Positions 26,899 through 34,793 of a stretch of 64,000 nucleotides of DNA are shown in pieces; the stretch's first letter is position 1, and each line of letters starts with the position of its first letter. The stretch covers positions 1 to 64,000 of the forward strand of contig NZ_MUKP01000025.1 of NCBI RefSeq assembly GCF_002081715.1, in the 5' to 3' direction. The stretch is from Nocardia donostiensis (GTDB lineage Bacteria > Actinomycetota > Actinomycetes > Mycobacteriales > Mycobacteriaceae). Made by a program: the position numbers and the translations under genes. The notes beneath the pieces are model-generated. The model worked only from the letters and a program-made list of their open reading frames with translations, had not been told where the DNA came from and ran no database searches.

Positions 26899-27755
26899 TG
26901 CGGGCCGGTGGGGGTGTTCGAGACGGATGGGTCCAGCGCGGGCAGCGGGTCGGCCTCGATGATCGTTTTGTCATGCCAGGTCGCCGGGGCGGGGCCGAAC
27001 GCTCTGCGCGCATTGTTGATGGTGGCCTTACCCAGCGCCCGGTTACCGGCGCCGCCGATCACCGCGCCGATACCGGCGGGCACCACCTTGCCGGCCATCA
27101 ACGCGGCGCGTTTGGTGATGAACCGGACGATGAACCGCTTGAGCAGCGAGTCGTTCATCCCGGACAGGCCGGGAACCCGGTCGGCGAACGCGGTTCCCCA
27201 GTTCTTCGCCGATGTCCCGATCCGCTTCTGCACGATCTCCATACCGGCGTCGCCGAGCACCACGGCGAGCACCAGGGCGCGGCGCTGCTCGGTTTCCTCG
27301 GGTTTGATGCCGTGCACTGCCGCCACCGCGAGGGTGAACAGTGCAGAGGCCTCCATGAAGAACGCCGTCTCGGCGCCGACCGCCGCCAGTGCGGCGACCG
27401 TACCGACGCCGGGGACGGCTGCGGATGCGCCGACCGCGCTGCCGCTGCCCGTCACCGCGAGCAGGTACTGCTTTTCCAGCCGTTCAGTGATCTGCGCCGG
27501 GTTTTCCTCGGGGTGGGCTCGCCGGATTCGCTCGACATATTTCGCCACGGCGGGCGCCTGTAGCCGGGAACCGGTGTCGAGCAGTTCGACAATGGACTTT
27601 TCGAACGCCCCTTTGAACAACACGGCGTCATCCTCCTCTTCGGCCTCTGCTGGTGAACTGTAGGGCACAGCGGCGGAGCGGCGGGCCCGGATGCGGTAGC
27701 GAAGCGCGACCGCGGAAAGCCCCCGCAAGCGCCGCGCAACGAACGCAGCGGCCAT
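26895..27755 (-). CDS. Conserved membrane-associated protein, EcsC-like?
   Basis: A 286-residue protein, Ala-rich, with a basic N-terminus, an acidic patch (PAEAEEEDDAV) and hydrophobic Gly/Ala segments: GSAVGASAAVPGVGTVAALA, AETAFFMEASALFTLAVAAV and MAGKVVPAGIGAVIGGAGNR. The layout resembles the EcsC-type proteins found beside ABC transporters, but I cannot assign it firmly. The start is ATG 27755, since longer in-frame extensions run antisense into the GST gene and lose coding character. It ends in a 4-base overlap with the ATPase gene, so the three genes form one translationally coupled unit. Confidence 0.68.
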   Translation of the reverse strand: MAAAFVARRLRGLSAVALRYRIRARRSAAVPYSSPAEAEEEDDAVLFKGAFEKSIVELLDTGSRLQAPAVAKYVERIRRAHPEENPAQITERLEKQYLLAVTGSGSAVGASAAVPGVGTVAALAAVGAETAFFMEASALFTLAVAAVHGIKPEETEQRRALVLAVVLGDAGMEIVQKRIGTSAKNWGTAFADRVPGLSGMNDSLLKRFIVRFITKRAALMAGKVVPAGIGAVIGGAGNRALGKATINNARRAFGPAPATWHDKTIIEADPLPALDPSVSNTPTGPQ

Positions 27756-27807
27756 CAGTTCGTTCTGAGAACGGAGTACCCAGCTCGATGGTTCCGATAG
27801 CGGAGAC

Positions 27808-28848
27808 TCACCGTGGCCCGTGCAGCGCCGGAACGCGTTCGTCCAGCGATGGGGGCGGCGGCGGGGTGCCGTCGCCGAACGGCCTGCCGCCGAGTGCGTC
27901 GCGGCCATGCGGGGTGAGCCAGTTGGACAGGTCCGGTCCTGCAGGCACAACACCGGTCGGGTTGATATCGGTGTGGACCACGTAATAGTGCGTTTTGATC
28001 TGCCCGAAATCGACGGTGTCACCGAAGCCGGGGGTCTGGTACAGATCGCGCGCGTAAGCCCACAGCACCGGCATCTCGGTCAGCTTGCTGCGATTGCATT
28101 TGAAATGCCCGTGGTAGACGGCGTCGAACCGGACCAGGGTGGTGAACAGCCGCACATCGGCTTCGGTGATGGTGTCACCGACCAGGTAGCGCTGGTCGGT
28201 CAGTCGCTCCGACAACCAGTCCAGTGCGGTGAACAGCCGTTCGTAGGCGGTGTCGTAAGCGTCCTGGCTGCCCGCGAACCCGCAGCGGTACACCCCGTTG
28301 TTGACTTCGCGGAACACGCGCGCGTTCACCTCGTCGATCTGGGCGCGCAACGGTTCCGGGTACAGCTGCGGCGCGCCTTCGCGATGGTGGGCGGTCCATT
28401 CGGTGGAGAAATCGAGGGTGATCTGCGCGTAGTCGTTGGTCACCACCTGGCCGGTCGGCACGTCGACCATGGCGGGCACGGTGATCCCGCGCGGATAGTC
28501 GGGGAATCGGGCCAGGTAGGCGTCGCGCAACCGGTGGATGCCGAGCACCGGGTCGACCTCGCCGGGGTCGAGATCGAAGGTCCAGCTCAGCTGGTCGTGC
28601 GTCGGTCCGCACAGGCCAAGCGAGATCGCCTGCTCCAGCCCGAGCAGCCTGCGCACGATCAGGGTGCGGTTGGCCCACGGGCAGGCTCGTGCGGCGACCA
28701 GGCGGTAGCGGCCCGGCTCCACCGGATATCCGTCGTGGCCGTCGGCCGTGATGCGGGTAGTGATGTAGTTCGTGTCGCGCTTGAACTCGCCGGGCTCGAC
28801 GTATTTGCCCGGTTGGTGTTCGGCTGCGTCCGATGCTGTCTCGGTCAC
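27808..28848 (-). CDS. Glutathionyl/mycothiolyl-hydroquinone reductase (GST superfamily)
   Basis: A 346-residue protein of the YqjG/Ecm4 (Xi-class GST) family. The redox Cys is in VAARACPWANRTLIVRRLLG; the thioredoxin-like half includes GITVPAMVDVPTGQVVTNDY, and the helical half includes VFREVNNGVYRCGFAGSQDA and YLVGDTITEADVRLFTTLVR. Family members reduce thiol conjugates of hydroquinones. This organism probably uses mycothiol, so the partner thiol is inferred. GTG 28848 is chosen; an ATG at 28875 would add nine residues and leave only 11 bp to the divergent hydratase start. Confidence 0.85.
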   Translation of the reverse strand: MTETASDAAEHQPGKYVEPGEFKRDTNYITTRITADGHDGYPVEPGRYRLVAARACPWANRTLIVRRLLGLEQAISLGLCGPTHDQLSWTFDLDPGEVDPVLGIHRLRDAYLARFPDYPRGITVPAMVDVPTGQVVTNDYAQITLDFSTEWTAHHREGAPQLYPEPLRAQIDEVNARVFREVNNGVYRCGFAGSQDAYDTAYERLFTALDWLSERLTDQRYLVGDTITEADVRLFTTLVRFDAVYHGHFKCNRSKLTEMPVLWAYARDLYQTPGFGDTVDFGQIKTHYYVVHTDINPTGVVPAGPDLSNWLTPHGRDALGGRPFGDGTPPPPPSLDERVPALHGPR

Positions 28849-28886
28849 TGTGCCAGTGTCGCAGATCCACGCCATAGGCTGACCGG

Positions 28887-29681
28887 ATGAGCGAGAAGAA
28901 ACCGACTCGGCTGGTACGCGAGAGCACCGAAGGTGGGGCCGAAGTGGCCACGCTGACGCTGGCCAACCCGCCGTTGAACCTCTTCGACCAGGCGATGTTC
29001 GATGCCCTGGTTGCCGATATCGCCGACCTGTCGGCGAACCCGCCGCGCGCGGTGCTGCTGCGCGCCGAGGGCAAGGTGGTCTCCGGTGGGGTGGACGTGC
29101 ACACCTTCGACGGGTTGACTGCCGATCAGGGTGCGCAACTGTGGCGCGACCTGTTCACCCGGATTTGTCATCCGCTGGAGGCGCTGCCCTGCCCGGTGGT
29201 GTTCGCCGCGCACGGGCTCACCCTGACCGCGGCGTTCGAGATCGCGCTGGCCTGCGACATCATCCTGGCCGCGCCGAAGGCGAAGTTCGGACTGGTGGAG
29301 ATCGTGGTCGGCTTGACTCCGTCCATGGGCGGCCCGCAGCGGCTGGCCGAACGCGCCGGATCGGGTCGGGCGCGGGAACTGGTGATGACCGGCGACCTCT
29401 ACGACGCGGCCACGATGGCCGACTGGGGTGTGGTCAACGCGGTGCACGAGGATCTGGAGCCCGCTGCCCTCGCGCTGACCCATCGACTCGCCGAAGGGCC
29501 GACGCGGGCGCATGCGGCAACGAAGCGGATTGTGGAGGCATGGCGCTCCGGGGGCGTGGCGCACGCGGATTCGGTGACCCCACAGGTGTCGGGTGAACTG
29601 TTCGGCACCGAAGACCTGCGCGGCGCGGTGCGCAGCTTCCTGGAACTCGGCCCGGGCAAGGCGACCTATACCGGCAGGTGA
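28887..29681 (+). CDS. Enoyl-CoA hydratase/isomerase family protein
   Basis: A 264-residue crotonase-fold protein. The oxyanion-hole elements are VVSGGVDVHTF and FAAHGLTLTAAFEIALACD; LTPSMGGPQRLAERAG follows. The position that usually carries the second catalytic Glu (around LTPSMGG) has no acidic residue, so the reaction may not be simple hydration; isomerase, hydrolase or decarboxylase activity is possible. It is divergent from the GST-like gene and stands alone on its strand. Confidence 0.82.
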   Translation: MSEKKPTRLVRESTEGGAEVATLTLANPPLNLFDQAMFDALVADIADLSANPPRAVLLRAEGKVVSGGVDVHTFDGLTADQGAQLWRDLFTRICHPLEALPCPVVFAAHGLTLTAAFEIALACDIILAAPKAKFGLVEIVVGLTPSMGGPQRLAERAGSGRARELVMTGDLYDAATMADWGVVNAVHEDLEPAALALTHRLAEGPTRAHAATKRIVEAWRSGGVAHADSVTPQVSGELFGTEDLRGAVRSFLELGPGKATYTGR

Positions 29682-29803
29682 GAGCGGGACCGGGCGGGCA
29701 GGCCGATGACGAGACAGAAACATTCGCCGACTATTCCCGCGAAATTGTGACCTTCGTCATATAGTGCAGGGTGCCCGGCGGTTTCGAGGTACGTGGAGGT
29801 CCG

Positions 29804-31240
29804 ATGAGAGACGGCACGACGGGACTCATCGGGCCGCCCGGAAGCGTCTCACCCGGAAGAGACTACGGGGCAGTCGATCCGGCCGGGCTGCTCGTCGAAT
29901 ACCCGATACCCGGCGTCCAGCCGGGCGATCCGCTGGCCAGGGGAGCGGACGGGGTTTTGCGTTACGGCAATCTGAGTCCGGCACTCACCGAACTACTCGA
30001 CCGGCAGGTGCACGCCTTCGCCAATCGCGAAGCGGTCGTCGAGATCGACGGACCCCGGCTCACCTACCGGCAGCTGTGGCATTCCGCCGCACGGATCGCA
30101 GGCGGACTGCAGGAACACGGCATCGGCTACGGCGACCGCGTCGCCGTGCACATGCCGGTGGGCACGCGCTGGGTGCAGGCGTTCCTCGGCGCGCTGCTCA
30201 GTGGCGCGGTGCCGGTGCTGGTACACGACGGGCTCTCCGAAGCACTGGCCGAGCGGGTGCTCGCCGACAGCGGTGCCGATTTCGTGCTCGGCGACCGCGG
30301 CTGCAGCGCCACCAGAGCCGGCGGAGCGTGCGACGTCGAACTCCCCGACGGCGCCGCATTCATCGACGACGGCGCCTCACTCAACGACCTCGCCCTGCTC
30401 TGCTACACCAGCGGTATCTCGGCGTCCGGTGGCGCGGCGGTTGCCCCGAAGGGGGTGGAGTTGACCAACGAGAACCTGCTGTCGGCGATCCGTTCCATGG
30501 TTTCGGCGCTTGATCTGCCCACCGACGGCCTGCGCAACCTGGTGCTGCTGCCCCTCGCCCACGCCAGCGGCTGCGTCGACCAACTATTGCCCACCTTCGC
30601 CGTCGGCGGCACCGTCGTACTCGCCCCGGATAACGGCAGGCTCGCCGAAACCATCGTCGCGGAACGGATCGACACCATCTCGGCGAGCGCGCGGCTCCTC
30701 GGCAGACTCCTGCCGGAGCTGGCGGCGCAGCGGGCCGAGGGGCTGCGGACGGAAGGCGTCGCCCGCATCAGCACCGCAGGCCACCGCCCAGGACCGGGCA
30801 AAGCCGCGCCTCCGCCCCGAAACGGACCGTCGGAGCGGAACCGTAACCCCGCCGACCTGGCCGTCGCGCTGCGGCGAACCTTCCCGTCCGCTCGGCAGTG
30901 GTCGGTGTGGGGCGCGACCGAGACCAGCGGTATCGGCCTGGCCATCGACCGCACCGCCGAACCGGACGGCGGTGCAGCACTCGGTTTCCCGTTCGGCGGG
31001 ACGGAACTGGCACTGTGGGGACCGCAAGCCAAGACCGGTCACGGAGAGCTGCTGTGCCGTGGGCCCAACGTGGCGCCCCGCTACTGGAACGATCCGCAAG
31101 CCACCGCCGACCGTTTCACCGGAACCTGGTTCCACACCGGCGACCAGGTCACCATCGGCGCCGACGGCCTCGTGCGCGCTGCGAACACGGCAAGCACCAG
31201 CACCGAGAGACAGCCCCCGAGCGATAGCGGCAGAACATAA
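29804..31240 (+). pseudogene. Adenylate-forming ligase, truncated, disrupted P-loop
   Basis: A 478-residue acyl-CoA-synthetase-like protein that is probably decayed or repurposed. The N-terminal domain is recognisable: LTYRQLWHSAARIAGGLQEH, YGDRVAVHMPVGTRWVQAFL, SVWGATETSG (A5), FTGTWFHTGDQVTIGADGLV (A7/A8). The phosphate loop reads CYTSGISASGGAAVAPKGVE, with extra residues splitting the usual TSGTTGxPKG. The chain stops just where the hinge and C-terminal subdomain with the catalytic Lys should begin; instead come about 20 unrelated residues. The stop lies 9 bp before repeat locus B. ATG 29804 has GGAGG 6 bases upstream. I call it a pseudogene or pseudoenzyme; a functional truncated form cannot be excluded. 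Confidence 0.68.
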
Positions 31241-31248
31241 GGGATGCA

Positions 31249-31513
31249 GCCCGGCCCGTCTCGCATTTCCGCCCTCGCAGCTTGGAGCGCAGAGGTGGAC
31301 GAACGTCCGACCTTCGCTGGGAGCGCAGGGGTGGACGAACGTCCGACCTTCGCTGGGAGCGCCGGGGTGGACGAACGTCCGACCCTCGCTGGGAGCGCCG
31401 GGGTGGACGAACGTCCGACCCTCGCGCATGCACCGCAGGCGCGAGTCGCGAGGGCTGAAACGTGAGTCCCAAGGGGCCGCAAACCCGCGCGCGTCAGCGC
31501 GCCATAGATACTG
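31249..31513. repeat. Modular intergenic repeat, locus B, with 4 x 36-bp tandem array
   Basis: A degraded left arm (GGCCCGTCTCGCATTTCCGC) is followed by four tandem 36-bp units at 31283-31318, 31319-31354, 31355-31390 and 31391-31426. Each holds the near-palindrome GGTGGACGAACGTCCGACC; units 3 and 4 are identical except the last base, unit 1 is the most divergent. The right arm GCGAGGGCTGAAACGTGAG (31448-31466) and the GGGGCCGCAAACCCGCGCGC module (from 31473) match locus A, ending near 31513 just before the phosphatase start. No unique spacers separate the units, so this is not CRISPR. Confidence 0.88.
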
Positions 31514-31518
31514 CTCGG

Positions 31519-32271
31519 GTGTCTGTTTCGCCTTTCGTCGATCACCTCCGGATCCACGGCACGTTCAACTATCGCGATATCGGTGGCCTGCGCACCCGCG
31601 ATGGCGCCACTGTCCGTTCTGGTGTGCTGCTGCGCTCGGCACAGTTGAGCAGGCTGGACGAATCCGGTCACGCGGTGTTGCGTGAGCTGGGTGTCACCGA
31701 TGTGCATGATCTGCGCGGTTCCGACGAGATCGCGCATATGGGCCATGATCGGTTGCCGCCGGATATCCGGCTTACCGTGACTCCGTTCGACTCCGGTATG
31801 GGCGCGGCTCCGCCGCATCAGGCGCGCACCGACACCGCGCTCGGGTACATGCTCGAGGTCTATCGGATGTTTCCTGCTCGCCCCGAAGCTCATGCCGCGA
31901 TTGTTGCGATCGCCCAGTCCATCGTCCGCGGTGACGGCGCGGTACTGGTGCACTGCGCGGCAGGTAAGGACCGCACCGGCTGGGCGATCGCCACACTGTT
32001 GCGCGCAGTGGAAGTCACCGAGGCCGACGTGCTGGCCGACTATCTGCTCAGCAACGGTGCGGTCGCCACCCTGCGCGCCATGATGAGTGAACGGCTCGGT
32101 CCGGATCACCACCTGGCCGACGATCTGCTCGGCGTATCAGAGGAGTATCTGCGTAGCGCCACCGACGCGGTCGTGGAATTACACGGTGAGTTCGACAGCT
32201 ACCTGACCGCTGTCGGCCTGACCCCAGACCTGCGCACAGCTTTGCGCGAACGCCTGATCGGCTCTGTGTGA
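31519..32271 (+). CDS. PtpB-like protein tyrosine/serine phosphatase
   Basis: A 250-residue phosphatase with the PtpB-type P-loop HCAAGKDRTGW (His145, nucleophile Cys146, Arg152) and the upstream FNYRDIGGLRTRDG and DVHDLRGSDEI family elements. M. tuberculosis PtpB, a secreted virulence phosphatase, has the same P-loop, but no export signal is visible here. GTG 31519 is chosen because FVDHLRIHGTFNYRDIGG starts just after it; a longer frame would begin inside the repeat. Repeats flank the gene closely on both sides, within 6 bp at the 5' end and 3 bp at the 3' end. Confidence 0.85.
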   Translation: MSVSPFVDHLRIHGTFNYRDIGGLRTRDGATVRSGVLLRSAQLSRLDESGHAVLRELGVTDVHDLRGSDEIAHMGHDRLPPDIRLTVTPFDSGMGAAPPHQARTDTALGYMLEVYRMFPARPEAHAAIVAIAQSIVRGDGAVLVHCAAGKDRTGWAIATLLRAVEVTEADVLADYLLSNGAVATLRAMMSERLGPDHHLADDLLGVSEEYLRSATDAVVELHGEFDSYLTAVGLTPDLRTALRERLIGSV

Positions 32272-32273
32272 TT

Positions 32274-32381
32274 GCCGCGCCTCCGGCGCGGCGGGTTTGC
32301 TGTGTCTTTGGCGCGCTGGTGTGTGCGGGTCGGACGTTCGTCCGCCCCGGCGCTCCTAGCTGCGAGGGCTGAAACGCGAGC
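32274..32381. repeat. Modular intergenic repeat, locus C (inverted relative to A)
   Basis: Starting 3 bases after the phosphatase stop: hairpin CCGCGCC-TCC-GGCGCGG (32275-32291), then TGCTGTGTCTTTGGCGCGCTGG in part (32298-32319, identical over 22 bp to the complement of 25065-25086), one copy of the 36-bp core (around 32324-32359, complement of the locus B unit) and GCGAGGGCTGAAACGCGAGC (32362-32381). It has the same relation to its upstream gene as locus A has to the ABC permease. Confidence 0.85.
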
Positions 32382-32879
32382 TGGGTCGTGAACCGGGCGG
32401 GAGGCCACCAAGCAGGGGTGCGTACCGTGTGGGCGGCCAACCGAGCGGGTGGGGAGATCAGGGGGAACTGGGAGGTGCGGAAGGGTGGGTGGATCTGGAC
32501 CGGTTCGGGGAGGGGCGTTTCTTTGTGGGCTACGACACAGGTGGTGCCGGGGCGGTCGTTGTGCGCCGTACAGTAGAAGATGACCTGCACCTTCGTCAGG
32601 AAGGGTTGGCAGAGCCTCGAGGGGGGCGGCTCGGTCGCCCGGCGATGGAGTGCCGCTGGGGTTCGAGGGCGCGGGGTGGTCCCGTTTGGGTAACAAAACA
32701 ATCTTCAAGTACGTAATTGTCGATCCAAGCTATTCCTAATCCCCGAATACCTTCTACTATTGATGAACGTTGGACTGTTGGGCTGCAACTTTCCCGACTG
32801 TTGTTGGTCTTGTTCAGCGGTCGCAGCCGGACCTGTGCTTTCGGTCCGGAACGCGAGACGTTTGTCGAGGGAGCTGTCG
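32382..32879. other. Intergenic stretch with an AT-rich block
   Basis: No gene is supported. From about 32690 to 32800 the base composition drops sharply (runs such as GGTAACAAAACAATCTTCAA and CTATTCCTAATCCCCGAATA) compared with the surrounding high-GC sequence. It may hold the promoter of the next gene or mark foreign or recombined DNA. Confidence 0.5.
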
Positions 32880-33359
32880 TTGAGTGCACGTGGAGAAATA
32901 TTGGAGCACCGTTTGCTTCCGGCCATCTGCGATGCGGTCGAAAAAGCGGCTGCTTCGCTGGACATCACCGGCGTACGCGCGTTGCGCGTGTTGCTGCATG
33001 CCGGATTGAGTGCGTATTGGCCGTTGATCCAGTCGTCCCCGGAGCAGCAGGTGCTCGCCTACGAGGAGATCGTGCGTAGGCTGCGCCGGCATTGGGAGAC
33101 CACACCCGACGGTGTGCCCGACCCGGTGGCGTCGGCCGAGTTCCGGGCAAAGGGTGATGAGATCTGCGTATTCCTGGAGTTGTGTGCGCAACGTTCGGGG
33201 ACGCAATGGCTGGAGCCGGTCGACTCCATCGCCGCCTACTCGATGTCGGTGATCCAGGGTACGGTCTTGCGCTGGCTGGCCGATTGTGACGACGAGACGA
33301 TCCTGGTCGTCTTCGACGACCTGGTGTCCAGCCTGGCCACCAAAGCCGTGGCAGTCTAA
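32880..33359 (+). CDS. TetR C-terminal-like protein without a helix-turn-helix
   Basis: A 159-residue helical protein: SARGEILEHRLLPAICDAVE, ALRVLLHAGLSAYWPLIQSS, MSVIQGTVLRWLADCDDETI and LVVFDDLVSSLATKAVAV. The final part resembles the ligand/dimer domain of TetR regulators (VFDDLxxxLAxxA), but there is no N-terminal DNA-binding segment. The TTG start at 32880 follows GAGGGAG at about 7 bases; a GTG at 32835 would add 15 residues without making a helix-turn-helix. It may be a truncated regulator or a stand-alone sensor-like protein. Confidence 0.55.
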   Translation: MSARGEILEHRLLPAICDAVEKAAASLDITGVRALRVLLHAGLSAYWPLIQSSPEQQVLAYEEIVRRLRRHWETTPDGVPDPVASAEFRAKGDEICVFLELCAQRSGTQWLEPVDSIAAYSMSVIQGTVLRWLADCDDETILVVFDDLVSSLATKAVAV

Positions 33360-33401
33360 GCCCGGGCAAACTGCTGGACGTTTGACCAGTTAGATGGTTG
33401 A

Positions 33402-34598
33402 GTGGTCGCTGTGAGCCAGGTGCGCGAGACCACGCCGATCGCCCGACTGCACGCGGCCACCGCGGACCTCGATCCGCCGCTGGCCGCCCTCGACCTGGCA
33501 GCATTACGCGCCAACGCCGCCGACCTGGTACGCCGCGCCGGGGGCACCCCCATCCGTGTGGCCAGTAAATCCGTGCGCTGCCGCGCGGTGCTCTCCGAAG
33601 TGCTCGGTGCGGAGCTGACCGCCGCAGGCGGTTTCGCCGGAATCATGTCCTATTCGCTGGCCGAAGCGCTCTGGCTGGTACGTCTCGGGGCCCGCGATGT
33701 ACTGCTGGGCTATCCCACCGTCGACCGGGCGGCGCTGGCCGAACTCGCCGCCGACGAGGTGGCGCTGCGCTCGATCACCCTGATGATCGACCATATCGAT
33801 CAACTCGACCTGGCCCGCGCCGCGCTCGGCTCCGATCTGGTGCGGCCACGCGTCTGCCTGGATATCGATGCCTCCCTGCGTGTCGGACCGCTGCATCTGG
33901 GCGTACGCCGCTCTCCGGTACGCACTCCGGGGCAGGCCGCCGAACTGGCGGCGGCGGCGCGGCAACGCGGCTTCGAGGTGGTCGGTGTGATGACCTACGA
34001 AGCCCAGATCGCCGGGCTGCCCGACAGTAATATCGCAGTGCGGCTGATGAAACGGGCGTCGGCAGCCGAGATCGCCGACCGGCGCGTGGCGGTGCTCACG
34101 GCGGTCGAATCGGTGGTGGACGCGCTGCAGATCGTGAACAGTGGCGGGACAGGATCTGTCGAGGTCAGCACCGCCGATCGGGCGGTTACCGAGGTCACCG
34201 CAGGCTCCGGCCTCTACGTGCCGACCCTGTTCGACAACTATCGCTGTTTTACCGGCAAGCCCGCGCTGTTCTTCGCGATGCCGGTGCTGCGCAATCCCGC
34301 CCGCGGTATCGCGACCGTCTTCGCCGCAGGCTATATCGCCTCCGGGCCTGCGGGAGCGTCACGGGTGCCCAAACCCGTGTGGCCGCAGGGGTTGCGGCTG
34401 CTCGGCGCCGAGGGGGCGGGCGAAGTGCAGACGCCGCTATCGGGGTCGGCCGGGCTGCGCGCCGGAGATCGGGTGTGGTTCCGGCATGCCAAGGCGGGGG
34501 AACTGTGTGAACGCTTCGACCGGGTGTATCTGATCGACGAGGACGGCGGGCGCACGGCCGTGCCGACGTATCGCGGTGAGGGTAAGTGTTTCGGGTGA
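33402..34598 (+). CDS. PLP-dependent alanine racemase-fold amino acid deaminase/aldolase
   Basis: A 398-residue fold-type III PLP protein of the DSD1/D-threonine aldolase-like group annotated as amino acid deaminase/aldolase. The PLP Lys is in GGTPIRVASKSVRC; DVLLGYPTVDRAAL, RPRVCLDIDASLRVG, FEVVGVMTYEAQIAG and QIVNSGGTGSVEVS follow the barrel. The C-terminal RAGDRVWFRHAKAGELCERF carries the His/Cys-type metal motif of D-threonine aldolases. It probably acts on a D-amino or hydroxyamino acid. GTG 33402 is used; GTG 33411 is equally possible. Confidence 0.75.
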   Translation: MVAVSQVRETTPIARLHAATADLDPPLAALDLAALRANAADLVRRAGGTPIRVASKSVRCRAVLSEVLGAELTAAGGFAGIMSYSLAEALWLVRLGARDVLLGYPTVDRAALAELAADEVALRSITLMIDHIDQLDLARAALGSDLVRPRVCLDIDASLRVGPLHLGVRRSPVRTPGQAAELAAAARQRGFEVVGVMTYEAQIAGLPDSNIAVRLMKRASAAEIADRRVAVLTAVESVVDALQIVNSGGTGSVEVSTADRAVTEVTAGSGLYVPTLFDNYRCFTGKPALFFAMPVLRNPARGIATVFAAGYIASGPAGASRVPKPVWPQGLRLLGAEGAGEVQTPLSGSAGLRAGDRVWFRHAKAGELCERFDRVYLIDEDGGRTAVPTYRGEGKCFG

Positions 34599-34793
34599 AC
34601 CAGTTGCCGTCTGTTCGCTGAAATACCCGTAGCAGAGTGATTTTCGCCATAAACCGACCGGTACGGTACAGGTAATTCGAGCACGCTCGGTCAGGGAAAT
34701 CGCTCGAATATCCCGTTGATTTCCACCCTTTCCCGTTACGGAGACGAACAGGCAAAAAGCATTTCGCCATATTGCGAATGCTGAACGGCTTTA

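Noticed and set aside
31283..31426. CRISPR-like appearance of regularly spaced 36-bp repeats
   Set aside because: The units are contiguous with no unique spacers, and no cas genes are in the window; it is a tandem repeat.
30510..31685. Open frame with repeated WTNVRPS peptides running through repeat locus B
   Set aside because: The peptide repeats arise only because the 36-bp unit is a multiple of three; the frame overlaps the ligase and phosphatase out of register.
32048..32701. 217-codon minus-strand frame over the phosphatase 3' end and locus C
   Set aside because: It runs antisense to the phosphatase and through the repeat, and its Pro/Arg/Thr-rich translation shows no family features.
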